From contig CM051514.1 in the NCBI GenBank assembly GCA_028015205.1, positions 40,812,150 through 40,876,149 of the forward strand: a stretch of DNA of 64,000 bases. The letters are read 5' to 3'. Below the pieces are notes generated by a model. The model was not told the DNA's origin. It saw nothing but the letters and a program-made list of their open reading frames with translations, and did no database searches. Source of the stretch: Mytilisepta virgata (lineage: Eukaryota > Mollusca > Bivalvia > Mytilida > Mytilidae). Both the position numbers and the translations under genes were made by a program. Positions 41,440 through 56,400 of the stretch are shown in pieces. Each line of letters opens with the position of its first letter. Within the stretch, counting starts at the first letter, position 1.

Positions 41440-44400
41440 CTGAAATATAAAACAGAATATAGAATATAGATCTAGACTGTAATACAAAATAGTGTAAAAT
41501 TAAAAATTAATGCATGCATTATTCTGAATCTCCAGCAATAATATGTTATACTTGATGTGTATGGTTATACTGTGAATTCAACTATTTTTGTTATCAATTT
41601 TTGTAGATTGGGAAAAAAAATGTGTATTTGTGTGTTCTTTCATGGATTTCAACTTGTAATTGGAGAAAAAAAATTAAAAATAAAAACACCTAGATAAATA
41701 ATAAATTGTCAATCCAACAGTTTTACTTTAATAGCTTATTCATAACCTAAAATTATACACCTGTAAAAGATGACTGCTGCCGGAGCATTAGTTTAATATG
41801 CAAAATCATTGAATGCAAAACACTTCCCTTGCATATTTGTTAACTATTAACTTCAACTCTAACGTTTCGATATTTCCTTTTAGTAAAGATATCTGAAAAT
41901 TAATATTTCGTTGGGTCATTGAATTCACCGATTGATCTGTTCTTGAAATCCACGGAAATTGGTGTAAAACAAATAATACGTGTCTCAAAGTAGTTTCAAT
42001 TATTGTCCTATATGAGATTTGGTTTGGATTACAAAAAACACTTGTCTGTCTATTGACAAGGACCAAAAAATTATAAGGCCTATTCTTATCATGTCAATAC
42101 TGCAACCCTTACCTTTAATTCAGTATCAAAATCCATAGATTCTATAAGTTTTCCTGGATGATGTTCTCCGAGTGGGAATGGATAATCTGATCCCATCATT
42201 ATCCTGTCCTAAAAAATAAATATTTGGAATATAAATAAATTTTAAGTAAATCTACGCAGCGCGGCAGTGACCTCTCCTACCAGTTATAAGACATGTGAAA
42301 CTGGGAATTCATATATTTTCATGGCTGCAGAAAAATTCCTTCTTTCTAGCTAACACACCAAAACCTGTTGTCTATGTTTTTATGTTTGTGTGTTTTCTTC
42401 AGTTTGTCTGTCCCTCTAAATTACATCAATGGATTACACCAAATTTGTTGTTCATTTCATAATAATGAATACATACTGATTTCTATGTCAGTGGGATTAA
42501 TCCTGTTTGACCTTTTATCGATTGATCATGTTTGAAACTATTTTTTTTGTATTCATTTAAACGTAAAAATATTTTTACTGAAAAGAAGAAAATGATATGT
42601 TGTGAAAAAAAGAGTTACCTCCCCTATCACATCCAACAGTAGTTTAAGTGATACTGGATCGTGAACTAGGGCATCTGTATAAAATTTTCCTAGGAATGAT
42701 CGAGGTCCAACTTTACAGTCTGTCGCACATAAATCTGGTCTTACATTATATCCATGCTCTATCCTACCCACGGTGAAGGGAAAGGCTCCTCCTGTTGGTT
42801 AGATTTTAAGATTGTGTTTTTAAGGCATAAAATAAAAATTAATCCTCACTGCCTTATTACATTAAATGGTATAAATAATGTAAAAGTCTAATGCAGCAAA
42901 GTTCAATTTTACTGTGACAAATAAATGTACATGTTACATGTAATGCAGGGACAAAACTTAAAATTTTTTCTCCAGGAGCCAGCAGGGACCCAAAAAATTT
43001 TTTTTCAGGGGCCCAGCTGAAATTTAGGGCCCAACAATTTTTTATGCTAAGAAAGGTTAACTTTATATGTAACAATGATGATATTTTATTGTTTTCAAAT
43101 TTGTAATACTCAAACTTATGCTCCAGTTTCGTTTTGGGATTCTGTGCCAAGTCAGAAAAATAGCGCTGGAAACAGAAATCATCACAAAAGGGATTACCAG
43201 TCTACTGTGTTCTTTAATTGTTACCTTACTATGTATGTGTTATTTCTGTTTTCGTTTCCCATACTTAATGTTTTTAAATAGTTTAATATGATGAAGTATT
43301 CCAAAGCCTTCATCTGCTAAATAACAACATTTTTGTGGCGACTTAAATACCTTCTGAATATCCATATATTGTCAGAAAAAACGAAATGCAAATCATTGAT
43401 AACACCATAATCATAAACAGAATGACTCCATGTTTAGTTCGATACTGACCAGAGGTTTTCATACCGTAAATTAGGTATATCAATAAACAAAATCCTAACA
43501 CTATTTAGATTAATCTGAATAAAAAACTACGATAATTTTTATAACAGACATATTGAAATTCATCACGATTCCGCATCGAAAACTAGAGGTGACCCAAATG
43601 GGTTTTTGTTAATAAAACAAAACTACTGGTTTCCAGAAATTACCTTTCTCATTTCTCAGTGTAGATTTGAAAATCAATTTTTCGTTGGACAATAGTGTTT
43701 ATTGATATCCCGTGAAGGATAGCACTGGTAATTGAATTGACTGCAAAATCTTTTAGCTGCCAGCTGGACGAACAGGAAAATAAAATATATTCGCCCAGCC
43801 GAAAATCTAGTCACTAGTGACTGGGTGAGCGTTAAGTTTTTCCCCTCTACTGATGTTAACAAAACTGTATAAATTCTCACATATAACTCTAACTAAGCTG
43901 ACTGTCTTTAAAACAGTAGTATATCTTTTTTATTAGTGTATTCAAATCAAAATCTGCTTAATTTGCAGGACTGTTTAACATATACTGATTTTTAAGTCTC
44001 ACTATCTACAGGTAGAACATAATTTCATATAAACAAATATCAAATAATTTATCTATGTACCTCCATGTGCAAAACAGACCTTCATCTTTGGAAACTGTTG
44101 AAGTACACCACCCATTGTCATACAACATATTGCTGTGGCTGTCTCACTAGGCATACCTACAAATTATATAAATATTTAACTGTAGAGATTGCTGTGACTG
44201 TCTCACTAGGAATACCTACAAATAATATAAATATCTAACACTAGAGATTGCTGTGGCTGTCTCACTAGGCATACCTACAAATAATATAAATATGTAACAC
44301 TAAAGATTGCTGTGGCTGTCTCACTAGGCATACCTACAAATAATATAAATATCTAGAATTGTTGTTTCTGTCTCACTAGATACATCTATATATACAATAC

Positions 44401-47400
44401 ATGTATATTGTCAGAAAATATAAAGCTTATTTGCACGAGCCTTAGAAATGGGTAGAAATGCGAGGGAGCATTTATCGCCCGTTTCACGGCGAGTACAATT
44501 AAACTTTACATTTTCTGAAAATGTACATTTTGTAAATATATTGTTTTTATCCTGCAACACTAAATTATTATCTGTTTGAGTGCAAAAAGGCATGAAAATG
44601 GAATATTTATAGCTGATTTGAAGAAGGGCCATTTTTGGCACGTAATCTAGGGAAACACAACGTCATAATCACTGTGAAACAGAGCGCAATGCAAAGTATC
44701 GTTGAATGTGAGGGCAATGGTACCAGGAGACTATATTGGGCTACTGACACAATATTGAAAAACAATATTGGGCAGGCTATATTGGTCAGCTAAAAGCATA
44801 GTTGCAGGAAAAAAATAATGTACATACCCAAACAAGGTAACCAGTATTTAGATATAACTAACTATCCAAGTTTACCATTATATCTAGATATACCAAAAGA
44901 ATAACTATGACTAACTACCCAAGGTTACCAATCTATCTGGATATACAGTCAAGCTAACCAGTATAACTAGATGTACCCAAACTCAAACTCGATGATTAAA
45001 TGGAAAATCTTGTAACCTGATACTTACAGGTATGCATCTAAAAATCACAAGTTTAATATAAATAGATGAGTATGATAGGTAAATATTTACTGTTCAATGT
45101 AACAAATATGTCATGATAACTGTTGACTAGTGATTAACTTGTTAAATTTTAATTAAGAAATTTTTCATGGTTATGATCAGCTATATCTCGTATACTGATG
45201 GTGGTTCTGACAGTTTTTCGTACTTGAACAAACTTCGATAACTCGAACTACTGATAATTGGAACAGATTTCAACGATCCCTTGAAGTTCGAGCCATAGAA
45301 GTTCTACTGTATATTATGATCAACTAACCAAGGTAACATTTATATTATATGTAGTAGTGGAAACCAGTACAGTAAAACCTGACTTGGGCGACCTCTCTAA
45401 TGAACGACCACCTGGCTTTAACGACCGTTTTTTTGCTGCACGGATGTTTTTTTCTAATAAAAGCACCCTCGTGGACGACCACCTGTCAAACGCGACCAAC
45501 GACCACTATTTTCAGTACCAAAAACGTATTTGTACCTGTTTTGAACGACCAAAGTAAAATCGTGTTTGTTTATTTTTTAACCGGAAGTAACGCGAATCTT
45601 TAGGGGAAAGTAAAAAGAAAGAAAAATAAAAGCTTTAATCTTCCGATTTATATAGTTAATTGATCCATGGACTAAAAATGTAAGATTTCTGGGGCTTATC
45701 AATTTTTAATTACAGTTATTTTTACATTTTGCACAAGTGATTTGTTTGGTTACAGTCTGTTGATTATCATTCGTGATCTCTCCGGAGGGTTCGTATGAAC
45801 CATCGTTTACTCCCAAAACGAACATTTTAATCGATTTTACATACATTGTATCAGCTGATCTAATTAATTTAGGCCTTGGGTCATTAAGACAGGTGAGTAG
45901 ATTTAATAAGTTAAATTCAAAAGTGTCAGAGTGTAAGTTTTAAAATGGCTTCAGCTACTAAAAAAAGGAAAGTTTTGACGCTTCAAGATCGAATTGCCGT
46001 AATTGAAAAAAGTGAAAAGGGTGAAAGTGCTCACAAGATTGCGGAACATTTTAGCGTTGGGAAGACCCAAATCCAAAGTTTAACTAGATGTACTGTGAGC
46101 AAAGCTCACAAAGGATACCCCCCGCTTTGAAGTCCAATTACCTCCCTTGTGTGATATCGGAAAGCAAAGATTTTTCTTTATGCACATCTTTGGATGATGT
46201 ACTTCCTTTCTGTAAAGTTTCGTTGAAATCCATTGAGTGGTCTAGGAGGAGTTGCGCTTACAAGGTTCATATATAATGTATAAGCCAAAAAAATAGAAGT
46301 CCAATTATCTCCCTTGTGTGAAATTGGAAAGCAAAGATTTTTCTTCATGCACATCTCTGGATGATGTACTTCCTTTCTGTAAAGTTTCGTTGAAATCCAT
46401 TGAGCGGTCTAGGAGGAGTTGCGCTTACGAGGTTCATATATAATGTATAAGCTAAAAAAAATAGAAGTCAAATTATCTCCCTTGTGTGATATCGGAAAGC
46501 AAAGATTTTTCTTCATGCACATCTTTGGATGATGTACTTCCTTACTGTAAAGTTTCGTCGAAATCCATTGAGCGGTCTAGGAGGAGTTGCGCTTACGAGG
46601 TTCATATATAATGTATAAGCCAAAAAAAATAGAAGTCCAATTATCTCCCTTGTGTGAAATCGGAAAGCAAAAATTTTTCTTCATGCACATCTCTGGATGA
46701 TGTACTTCCTTTCTGTAAAGTTTCGTTGAAATCCATTGAGCGGTCTAGGAGGAGTTGCGCTTACGAGGTTCATATATAATGTATAAGCTAAAAAAAATAG
46801 AAGTCAAATTATCTCCCTTGTGTGATATCGGAAAGCAAAGATTTTTCTTCATGCACATCTTTGGATGATGTACTTCCTTACTGTAAAGTTTCGTCGAAAT
46901 CCATTGAGCGGTCTAGGAGGAGTTGCGCTTACGAGGTTCATATATAATGTATAAGCCAAAAAAAATAGAAGTCCAATTATCTCCCTTGTGTGAAATCGGA
47001 AAGCAAAACTTTTTCTTCATGCACATCTCTGGATGATGTACTTCCTTTCTGTAAAGTTTCGTTGAAATCCATTGAGCGGTCTAGGAGGAGTTGCGCTTAC
47101 GAGGTTCATATATAATGTATAAGCCAAAAAAAATAGAAGTCCAATTATCTCCCTTGTGTGATATCGGAAAGCAAAGATTTTTCTTCATGCACATCTTCGG
47201 ATGATGTACTTCCTTTCTGTAATGTATCGTTGAATTCCATTGAGCGGTCTAGGAGGAGTTGCGCTTACGAGGTTCATATATAATGTATAAGCCAAAAAAA
47301 TAGAAGTCCAATTATCTCCCTTGTGTGATATCGGAAAGCAAAGATTTTTCTTCATGCACATCTTTGGATGATGTACTTCCTTTCTGTAAAGTTTCGTTGA

Positions 47401-50400
47401 AATCCATTGAGCGGTCTAGGAGGAGTTGCGCTTACAAGATATATGGACAGACGGACAGACGGACAGACAGACAGACGGACGGACAAGGTGATTCCTATAT
47501 ACCCCCCCAAACTTTGTTTGCGGGGGGTATAATTAAAGAAAAGGACAATATTAAAACAGAATGGCAAAATGGTTTTCAGTCGGAACGAAAGTATGTTAAA
47601 GCTAGACGAATGTTATACGGTGATTTAAACAAACGTGTATGGAACTGGTTTTGTTCAGCGCGAAGTTAATGGTTTAACTTTTGATCAGTTTGCCACATTT
47701 GACAATGACACTGACACTTCAAATGAGATTAACAACCAGAACTGGGAAACTGACATTTTATTAGGCAAATCCCAAACTACATGTAGTGACATATAGTGAC
47801 AGTGACAGTGAAAGTATTTGTGATGAACAAGAACATAGTGAAGTGCCATCTAACATCAAAATGCTTAAGATGTCAGATGAGATGAGGTTATATGGATTAT
47901 ATAATAATGATCCTGAACTAGTTGAAATGAGCTACAAACTTGAAAATAAAGCATACAAATACATGTCAAAAGCCAAGTCCTGTGTTCAAGTGAAAATTGA
48001 CACTTTTTTTACACCTTCTGAAAGACAATAAATTCTAACTGTGATATTATGTGATATGACTTTAATGACAAACTTTTAAAAGTTTAAATCATTTTTTTAT
48101 ATAAATTGATAAATATCTTTTATTTCAGAGTTTTTGATTTTATAAAAAAAAACATTTTATAAATATTCTTAAATAAATTTGTATTTTATTTTTTCTCTTT
48201 ATTTATCAAATATAAAAGAAGATATGGTAGACACATGTATGAAGGGATTTACAGTAAATGTCAGTTTCTCAGTTCTGGTTCATTGGTTCATTAATTTTAC
48301 CGATTGGTTGATTGATTGATTTTTTGGACTGACCTCTTATGAAAGACCACCTGTCTTGAGAGACCACTTTTGCTTGGCAGAAGGGGTGGTCTCTCAAGAC
48401 AGGTTTTACTGTATATGTATATGTAAGCAAGGAAACTATATTTATATATTACCAACTAGCCAAGGCAACCAGTATTTTTTCATTCTTCCATCTTGTTGCA
48501 TATCCCATGGATGAACAAATATAGCAACTCCTTCCTTTTCTGCTGCCTACAAATAATACTTCTATCTAATAACAAACACATTATTTTATGAATTGAAATT
48601 ATCAAGATTTAGATATAACTGTATTCTAATTTAATATTTATTTGCATCAATTGTGGATTTGCAACCATCAATTCAAACATTGCACTGAAGTGCTGATCTG
48701 CAGCACTGTTGCTAAATTTTTCACACAAACCTCATTTTCCTATGACTTATTCTTGTTTTGAGTCTTAGCGGGGTTTCTGATCTTAATAATTAAACACTGG
48801 TTCCACCTTCATGCTGATACTGGATACTAGGATCTAACAGTATACAAAGTTTCATTAACCTCTGACAAGGCATATTTGAGAAACTGCGGGTACAAAAAAA
48901 TTCTGGACAGACAGACAGACAGACAGACAGACAGGCTGATTCCTTTGTTTGTGGGGGGTATAATTATGTTGAACATATATCTTTAACCAGAAATTCAACT
49001 AATAGATAAGCTGAATGCTTGATTAAAGACAATCACAATCCATGAATAACTAGAACTGTGAGTGACCTCACTGAGTCATACCCCCGCTTGCAATACTAGG
49101 AGTTGCACTTACAAGCTTTAAACCTATAAGTTGGATTATCTCCCTTTGCAAGCATCTGGTGATAATTATCTTGCTTACTGTAAATCTACATAATTATGAT
49201 GCCCAACCTTCATATAAAGTTTCACCAAAATGCATTGAACAATTAAGGAGTTGTGCTGACAAGTTTTAAATTGTAAAACCCTCAAGTTAGATTGACTCCC
49301 TTTGCAAGCATCCAGCGATAACTAGATGTACTGTGAGCAAAGCTCACAAAGGATACCCCCTGCTTTGAAGTCCAATTATCTCCCTTGTGTGATATCGGAA
49401 AGCAAAGAGGTATCTTTGGATGATGTACTTCCTTTCTGTAAAGTTTCGTTGAAATCCATTGAGTGGTCTAGGAGGAGTTGCGCTTACAAGATATATAGAC
49501 AGACTAACAGACAGACAGACAGACAGACGGACAGACAAGTTGACTCCTATATACCCCTCCAAACTAGTTTGCAGGGGGTATAATTATCTTGCTTCATGCA
49601 CATCTACATATGATGCTGAACCTTAATATAAAGTTTTATTAAAATGCATTGAACGGTTTAGGAGGAGTTGCGCTTACAAGCTTTAAACATGTAAAACCTT
49701 AAGATGGATTATCTCCCTTTGTAAGCATCCAACGATAATTTTATTGCTTCATGCACATCTACATATGACACTTAACCTACATATAAAGTCTCATCAAAAT
49801 CCATTGAACGGTTTAGGAGGAGTTACACTTACAATGTACATGGACAGATGGACAGACAGATGGACGGACGATTCCTACAACACCCCCCCCCCCTCCCCAC
49901 CCCAAATAAATAAATAAATGTGTTTGCAATGGGTATAATAAATGGTCCATTCTGACGATTTTCACTGGTTCATTAGTTCACTAAAATAACTTGTGTATTG
50001 TTAAGACAGAACAAGTGATAAAGTTCAATATTTAGTTCTAAAACAGGTAAAACAAAAGACCAACAACAGATAAACTATCATACAACATAACATATTCTAC
50101 AGTAACAGTAACTTTCTTAATTATGAATCATCAGAAATACAATTCTTTGATACCAATTTTTGATGCACAAGAATAATTGTTATTTGACATATGTAATCTG
50201 TAAATTCGGAAATTTTTGCGTGCACTTATTATTGCGATTCTTCTACCCAAGGCAAAATTGCGAGGTTAAATTATTGCGATCGCCGCCCGTGTGAAAAAAA
50301 AGTTGATTGGGTAAAACTTGAAAGTGGAAGTTTTATTAATATAATCGTTTTAATTAATGGTTTTAGAAATATTAGAATTCAAAATGTTATTATATATATA

Positions 50401-53400
50401 ATAGCTGTCCAAACAATAACTATACAACTCCGGGGTATACTACTAAATATCTACCAATTAACCTGTTTCCAGATGTCGGCAATCAATGCTGTGTAAATGT
50501 AAACAAAGGAAGACAAATCTAGAATAAATCGGACATGAAAATATGCATTAAAAATGCGAGTTTATAATATTGCGATCCTCAACCAATCGCAATATTCGCA
50601 ATAATAAAAACATCGCAATAATTTCCATATTTACAGTAATCTGTTTGAATCATGTTGAGTTTTGGTTGTTATTTGACATATGGAATAATCTGTTTGAATC
50701 ATGTTGTTTTGGTTGTTATTTGACATATGGAATAATCTGTTTGAATCATGTTGAGTTTTGGTTGTTATTTGACATATGGAATAATCTTGTGGAGTTTTTC
50801 ATCGAGAAATCAGATTTATGTGGGACAGACAGTAGATCTTTAAATTATTCTTTAGGCATTTTTGCTTATATTGTATTCATCAGGAACAGGAAAATATACA
50901 CACGCTAGAATCAAGTAAACTATTATTATGTAGAACAGTGTCAAAAATTATATGTACAGTCTCATATATATAGAAGAATGAATGGTCTGTCATTGACATT
51001 TCAGTACAAAGAACACCCAGTATTCTAGAATTGAAAAAACATAACACATGATGATAAGAACTTTGTGGATGATAATAATTTTCTACACAGTACCTACAGC
51101 AAAGAATGGACGTAATTCTTCGGCATCTAAGTTCCACTCATTTACATGGGAACCAATCTGAACACCTTTAAATCCTACAATTATACAAAATATCCGTTTT
51201 TAAAAACATTAGTTAAACTTTACAAATTTTCTTTACTTCTACCAAAAACATCTTCCTATAGTTAACTTTTCTTCTGAAAATGAAAATGAATAGGTAAAAA
51301 GAAACATAAAATTAAGTACTATACCAATCAATCAAAAATGTCTTCTTGTCAATTTTTTATTTATATAATTGTTGAAGTATCTTGTTAAATATTCTTAGCA
51401 TCAGTATTGCAGCCAAAAAGAGGTTGTCATTCAATTAAATTTTAATCCTTTTTCTACAAGAAGAATTATAAGTCAATTAACAAAATTATAATGGGAGAAT
51501 CATTCTGCTTCTTTGCTTGATTGTGAAAAGGTTATCTTTTCTGATTAATTAAAGTAAGGGACACAAATGAAGGATATTCCCTTCAACACAGTATAAAAGA
51601 GCCAGCTGCTTATGAAATACATGCAGTCAAAATTCAAATACCAGTATGTAGATTTTATGATGTATTTTCAGAATTCAAAAGATGACTACCAGTATAACTT
51701 ACACTGATTTTAATAACATTAACTATTGAATTGCTCTTTTATACCAGTAGTTTCCTTTAAATGACATTTATCTTAAATTTTTTAGTTACCTAATTCCTGT
51801 TTACATCTTTTCATTTCCTCTATTGCTAGGTCTGGAGCCTGCATTGGTAAAGTCCCAAGACCAACAAATCTCTTTGGATAGGCCTTCACTGTTTTTGCTA
51901 AATCATTGTTTACAATCTGACACAGATCTAATGTATCTTCTGGCTTTGCCTGAAACAGATCATCAGGCATTTATTTAAACAGGAGCTACAGAAGAAATAA
52001 CAAACAATTCTTTTTTCATTAATTTTGAAAATGGAACAAAAAAAAAACAAAAGATGCTCCCAGGACTCTGTAGCTCTCATCTGGAAGCTTTACAGATATT
52101 TTACTGTCCTTATCATGAAAACATTTATGAGCTCCAGAAAGAATTTAAGAAACTAAGATTTCAGTCATATTTTGGCCAATATTTTTGTTGAATTTTATGT
52201 GTTTTTTTTTCTGGTTTTCCTTTCTTTCTTTCTTTTTTTTGGTTGAAAAATTAGTTTCTGTAAAAACAGAACAAAACTGTAGTCAGCAAGAGTGTTACAG
52301 GATCGTACTACACTGAGACTTGTGAAACACACAATTAATTTCGAAGTGAAATAATCGCCATTCTGTGGCTCTCCCCTGAAAACACCATCAGGAAATTTAA
52401 TATGCTGAATACACCAGATACTGAAATTTTAAATTAATAAATAGTAAGATTCACAATGACTTACCCAGTAACTAAACATAACAGGAACAGTAGATAAAGC
52501 CTGTACTGTTACTCCTGTAAATATTAAGCATTACATTATAGGAACAGTAGATAAAGTGTGCCCTGTAAATATAGATTCTCCTTCAGGTACGAGTGAGTTA
52601 TGGAATTTCTCCACCCGAGATAGTTAAATTTTTTATTTTCAACGCGTGTGTTAAAATCTAAAATTTAACCATCGAGGGTGGAGAAATTCTATAACTCAAG
52701 AGTAAATTGAAGGAGAATCTGTTTCTCCTATAATTTTCAACAAAAAGCTAAATAAAATGCCATTGCTACACATTTTGTTTACATGGAAGCCAACTTCTCT
52801 AGTTTCTCTTTCCAAGTAAACAAAAATGGAATTTGTATGCAGAAATTTAATCAACGCGAAGTGGTTAAATATATGACATTTTAGTGTAGACACATAACAA
52901 GAAAAATAGTTACCTGAATATGATGCTACATGTAAACCACAAATGCATCATTTATGGGTAGCAAAGAATTTCATTCAACCACAGCAGTCTTGTGAGATGT
53001 TAAGTTGAGACGTAAGATTTTTCTTCAATGACTACTTTTATTTACGGTAACTTACAGACGAAGACCAAAAATACAAATATTTTTCTTTGCATGTTTTTTT
53101 GATGAACATATTTCCTATTGGATCATGAATACCAACTCTTCTCTACATCAAATTAAAGAAAATTGATAAATTTTAATTACATCAATCAATTGAAAGTGCT
53201 ACATGGCCTATAATTGGTTGTTGGAGCAAATTGAATCATTGAACATCTTAACATAGGAATATCACTAGTCACAATTTGTTTTGAAAACTGGTCTACTGTT
53301 ACTTTGTACCTGTATCATTCATTTCCCTAATTCTTGCCTCAGGTGACCAACAGTTCTCCTGGACCTTTCTGAAAAATTTCCCATCTTTCATCATATTAGA

Positions 53401-56400
53401 AACTCCTGAACATTTGTGTTCCAACTGTACCCAACCACCATAACCATACCTCTGTAAATTAAAATATCTTTTTTATGAACTTACATATTTTATAATGTCC
53501 TATATTTATATACAAGGGAAAAGACAGCAAACCAGGTTAACTCAAATATTTTTTGTTGAAACATATGCACTTGTTGTAAGGTGCAAATCTTGTCTATAAC
53601 TGTTTAGGTAGTTTATTGTTCCCTTGTTTATTTTTAGCTTTCCAAACTTTTGGTCTCCAGTGTTCCCGATAAGAGCTTTTAGAGAAACATGTGTTGTACA
53701 TTACATTTATAAATCAAAGTACTGAAGTACTGAACATCAGAGGACCTCAAGTTATGTTGGATTATTGATAAATGACAGGTGTTTATACAGTACCTGCCAG
53801 ACAGATGTTCACCTTACAATATAGTACACATAATATAATTTGCTATCATATCTGAGATACTGTCTTATAGTAAGAAACTTATCTTTGTGAATTATCCATG
53901 AAATGTTGACCTGGTCAAATGAGAACTGCTAGATTGGCATTATGACCGTATAGTTGCACACTTGCAAAAATCTTTAGCTTATTACTTATGACAGAGTTCT
54001 AATCAACATAGCAAATATTTTTTTGACTAGTCACTGAATTATGAGAAAGAGGTCAAGACAATCATATTAAAACAGATAAATTGTAATATTTGGGTGAAAG
54101 ATACCACATGAACAGTAAACTCATATATCGATAATATTATGTCTAAAACTGAAAAAGACAAATAAGAGTACACTAGAAACAACATAGAAAACTAAAGCCT
54201 GAGCAACTTAACCCCACCAATAGTTGGGGTGATCTCAAGTGCTCTGGATGGGTAGTAGCAATGATATGATTTTGCACCATACATATAGATCACAACTACA
54301 ATATGAATGCGTCGGTCCTTAGAGGCCTGTAAAACAGGGCTTGTAATTCTTTGGTGTATATCTTTTGATTTTCTGTTTGTACATTGATGCGGCCATTAGT
54401 TTTCTGATTTATATTGTTTAATATTTGTCATTTCATGGCTATTTCAAACTGATTTTAGTATAGTTTTTTTTCTGATTGTAAAGATGTTGTATGGTTAGCT
54501 TTATTTCTTTTTCATCATTTTGTTTCTTTGTCTGATTTCCAATCATACCTCCCTTTTCGTTTCTTTTCTTTAATAATGACAACAGTTTGGTTTCAATTTT
54601 CATTTATATATGTAACAATATAAAACAGTATATATATAATCTCATATTACATCATTAATATTTGTCATTGTTGGAATGTATTCATCTTTAACAATGTACT
54701 GTAAAAGTGATATTTTCTAACATGTACTTAGTATTATGGTTACTTTGATATCACTTATTCAAAGGAAACAGTTCATTTATAGCCCAAAACGGTCTAAAAT
54801 ATAAATCTTACAATTAAACTCCAAATAGTTCACAATTTGGTTCGTAAATTGGTCGATTTCAAATGTATTAACGCTCAATAAATCAGTTCTTTCATAATAG
54901 TACATTACATTCTCCAAATTAGGCCCATTTTGTCCAAATATAATGATTTGGTGCAATTTTCAGACATGAAAGCTTTAGGAAAATTTGGCCACCATCAACA
55001 ATCCAAAATATTTTGTAACCAAAGGACTCAAAATTTGATAAAGAATTCATCAAAATAAAAACTTTTCGGAATTGTATGGCAGCCATGATTAATTATGCCA
55101 AAACATATAAATTGCAGAAAAAATTGACCAAAAATACAAATAATGTATAATTATGGGGTCATAGCTTCAAGATATTTAATAGTAGGTGCCAAAATAGTAT
55201 ATTTTAGTCTTAATAGAATTATCACAAGTATTTCTATTTGAAAATTGTAATCGCTTGACCAATTTAGGGCCATTCTAACCCTTCGTGAACCTCTCTTTTG
55301 CTATAATATGTAGTAAATTTCTATTTGATATTCCTTAAAATATTCACATATACCAAAATACATTTTTTTATATTACATTTAACGAGAAACATTTTACATG
55401 ATCCCATATATTTGATTTAATCCAGTTATATATATGCTAAGCATACAGTTATAATGACTTTGAAATTAGGACTATATTATATGAACAGAATTGAGCATTT
55501 TATTATTTATTTAGCATATCTGTTATGTTTTCAAATCATTTATCTGTATGCTGAGCTAGCATTTGTATAGTCTCTTAATATTCTAAAATGGATTAAAAGG
55601 ATCACATGTGTTACAATCAAACTTTGGATTGACCATTAGATAACTTTAAAAAATGTCATAACTGGTATATATAAACATTTGGATTTATTATTGTATTATC
55701 CATTGAATTCATGCTATTTCCATTTAATACAGTTCAATAGACTATCTATACCTATTATTAATAGTAAAAAATGCAAAAAAACTATAAATATATACATGGA
55801 CTAACATATATACATTATTCATAAAAAATAATCATTTATCAAACTTCAAAAAGTTCATCACATCGCATAGCATATACATGTATACATGTAGTTGTACATA
55901 ACTCTAAACTATATATAACAGTAAATAATTTGTGAATGTATCAGTGGTACTTGCTTGCATATTAGTTACTATGGGACACGTCTCTAGAATAGTGAAAGAA
56001 TCACCATTCAATTTTGCGTTTGATTAATTTTTTTTTGTGGGAATGAGCACTTTAAAATAAATAGTGTTTTGTTTAACATTTGTCTGCGGCAAATAAGAGT
56101 TCGAAATATTATTAAGATAGTAAAAATATTTCCACATATAGATGGAAATATAACTATAATGATAAGAGGGACAGAATCCAAATTTTAAATTTATCTGGGT
56201 TTTTTTTTGGTGATAATAAACATTGTTTATATATTAAATAACATTCAGTTGAGCCATATTAATATTATAAAAAGGAAATAACTTTCATGATGAACAGAGA
56301 TTTACATACAGACAGACAACGGTAACATTGACTGCCCCCCTCGGCTTAGCAAAAAGGGCATTAACATTGTAATGACTAGTATAGATGCATTGGGAATGAG

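Larger units (their letters stand above)
45369..48411 (+). mobile_element. Tigger/pogo-type DNA transposon remnant
   Basis: TIRs CAGTAAAACCTG and CAGGTTTTACTG, with TA duplications at 45367-45368 and 48412-48413. Plus-strand coding remnants: a CENP-B-type helix-turn-helix (45945-46082, [20 protein letters not shown]), a second DNA-binding segment (about 47532-47669, [20 protein letters not shown]), and a C-terminal piece (47786-48031). The DDE core is missing, and a Pearl-like element interrupts the DNA-binding region. Non-autonomous. It sits in ACMSD intron 6, opposite in orientation to the gene. Confidence 0.88.
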
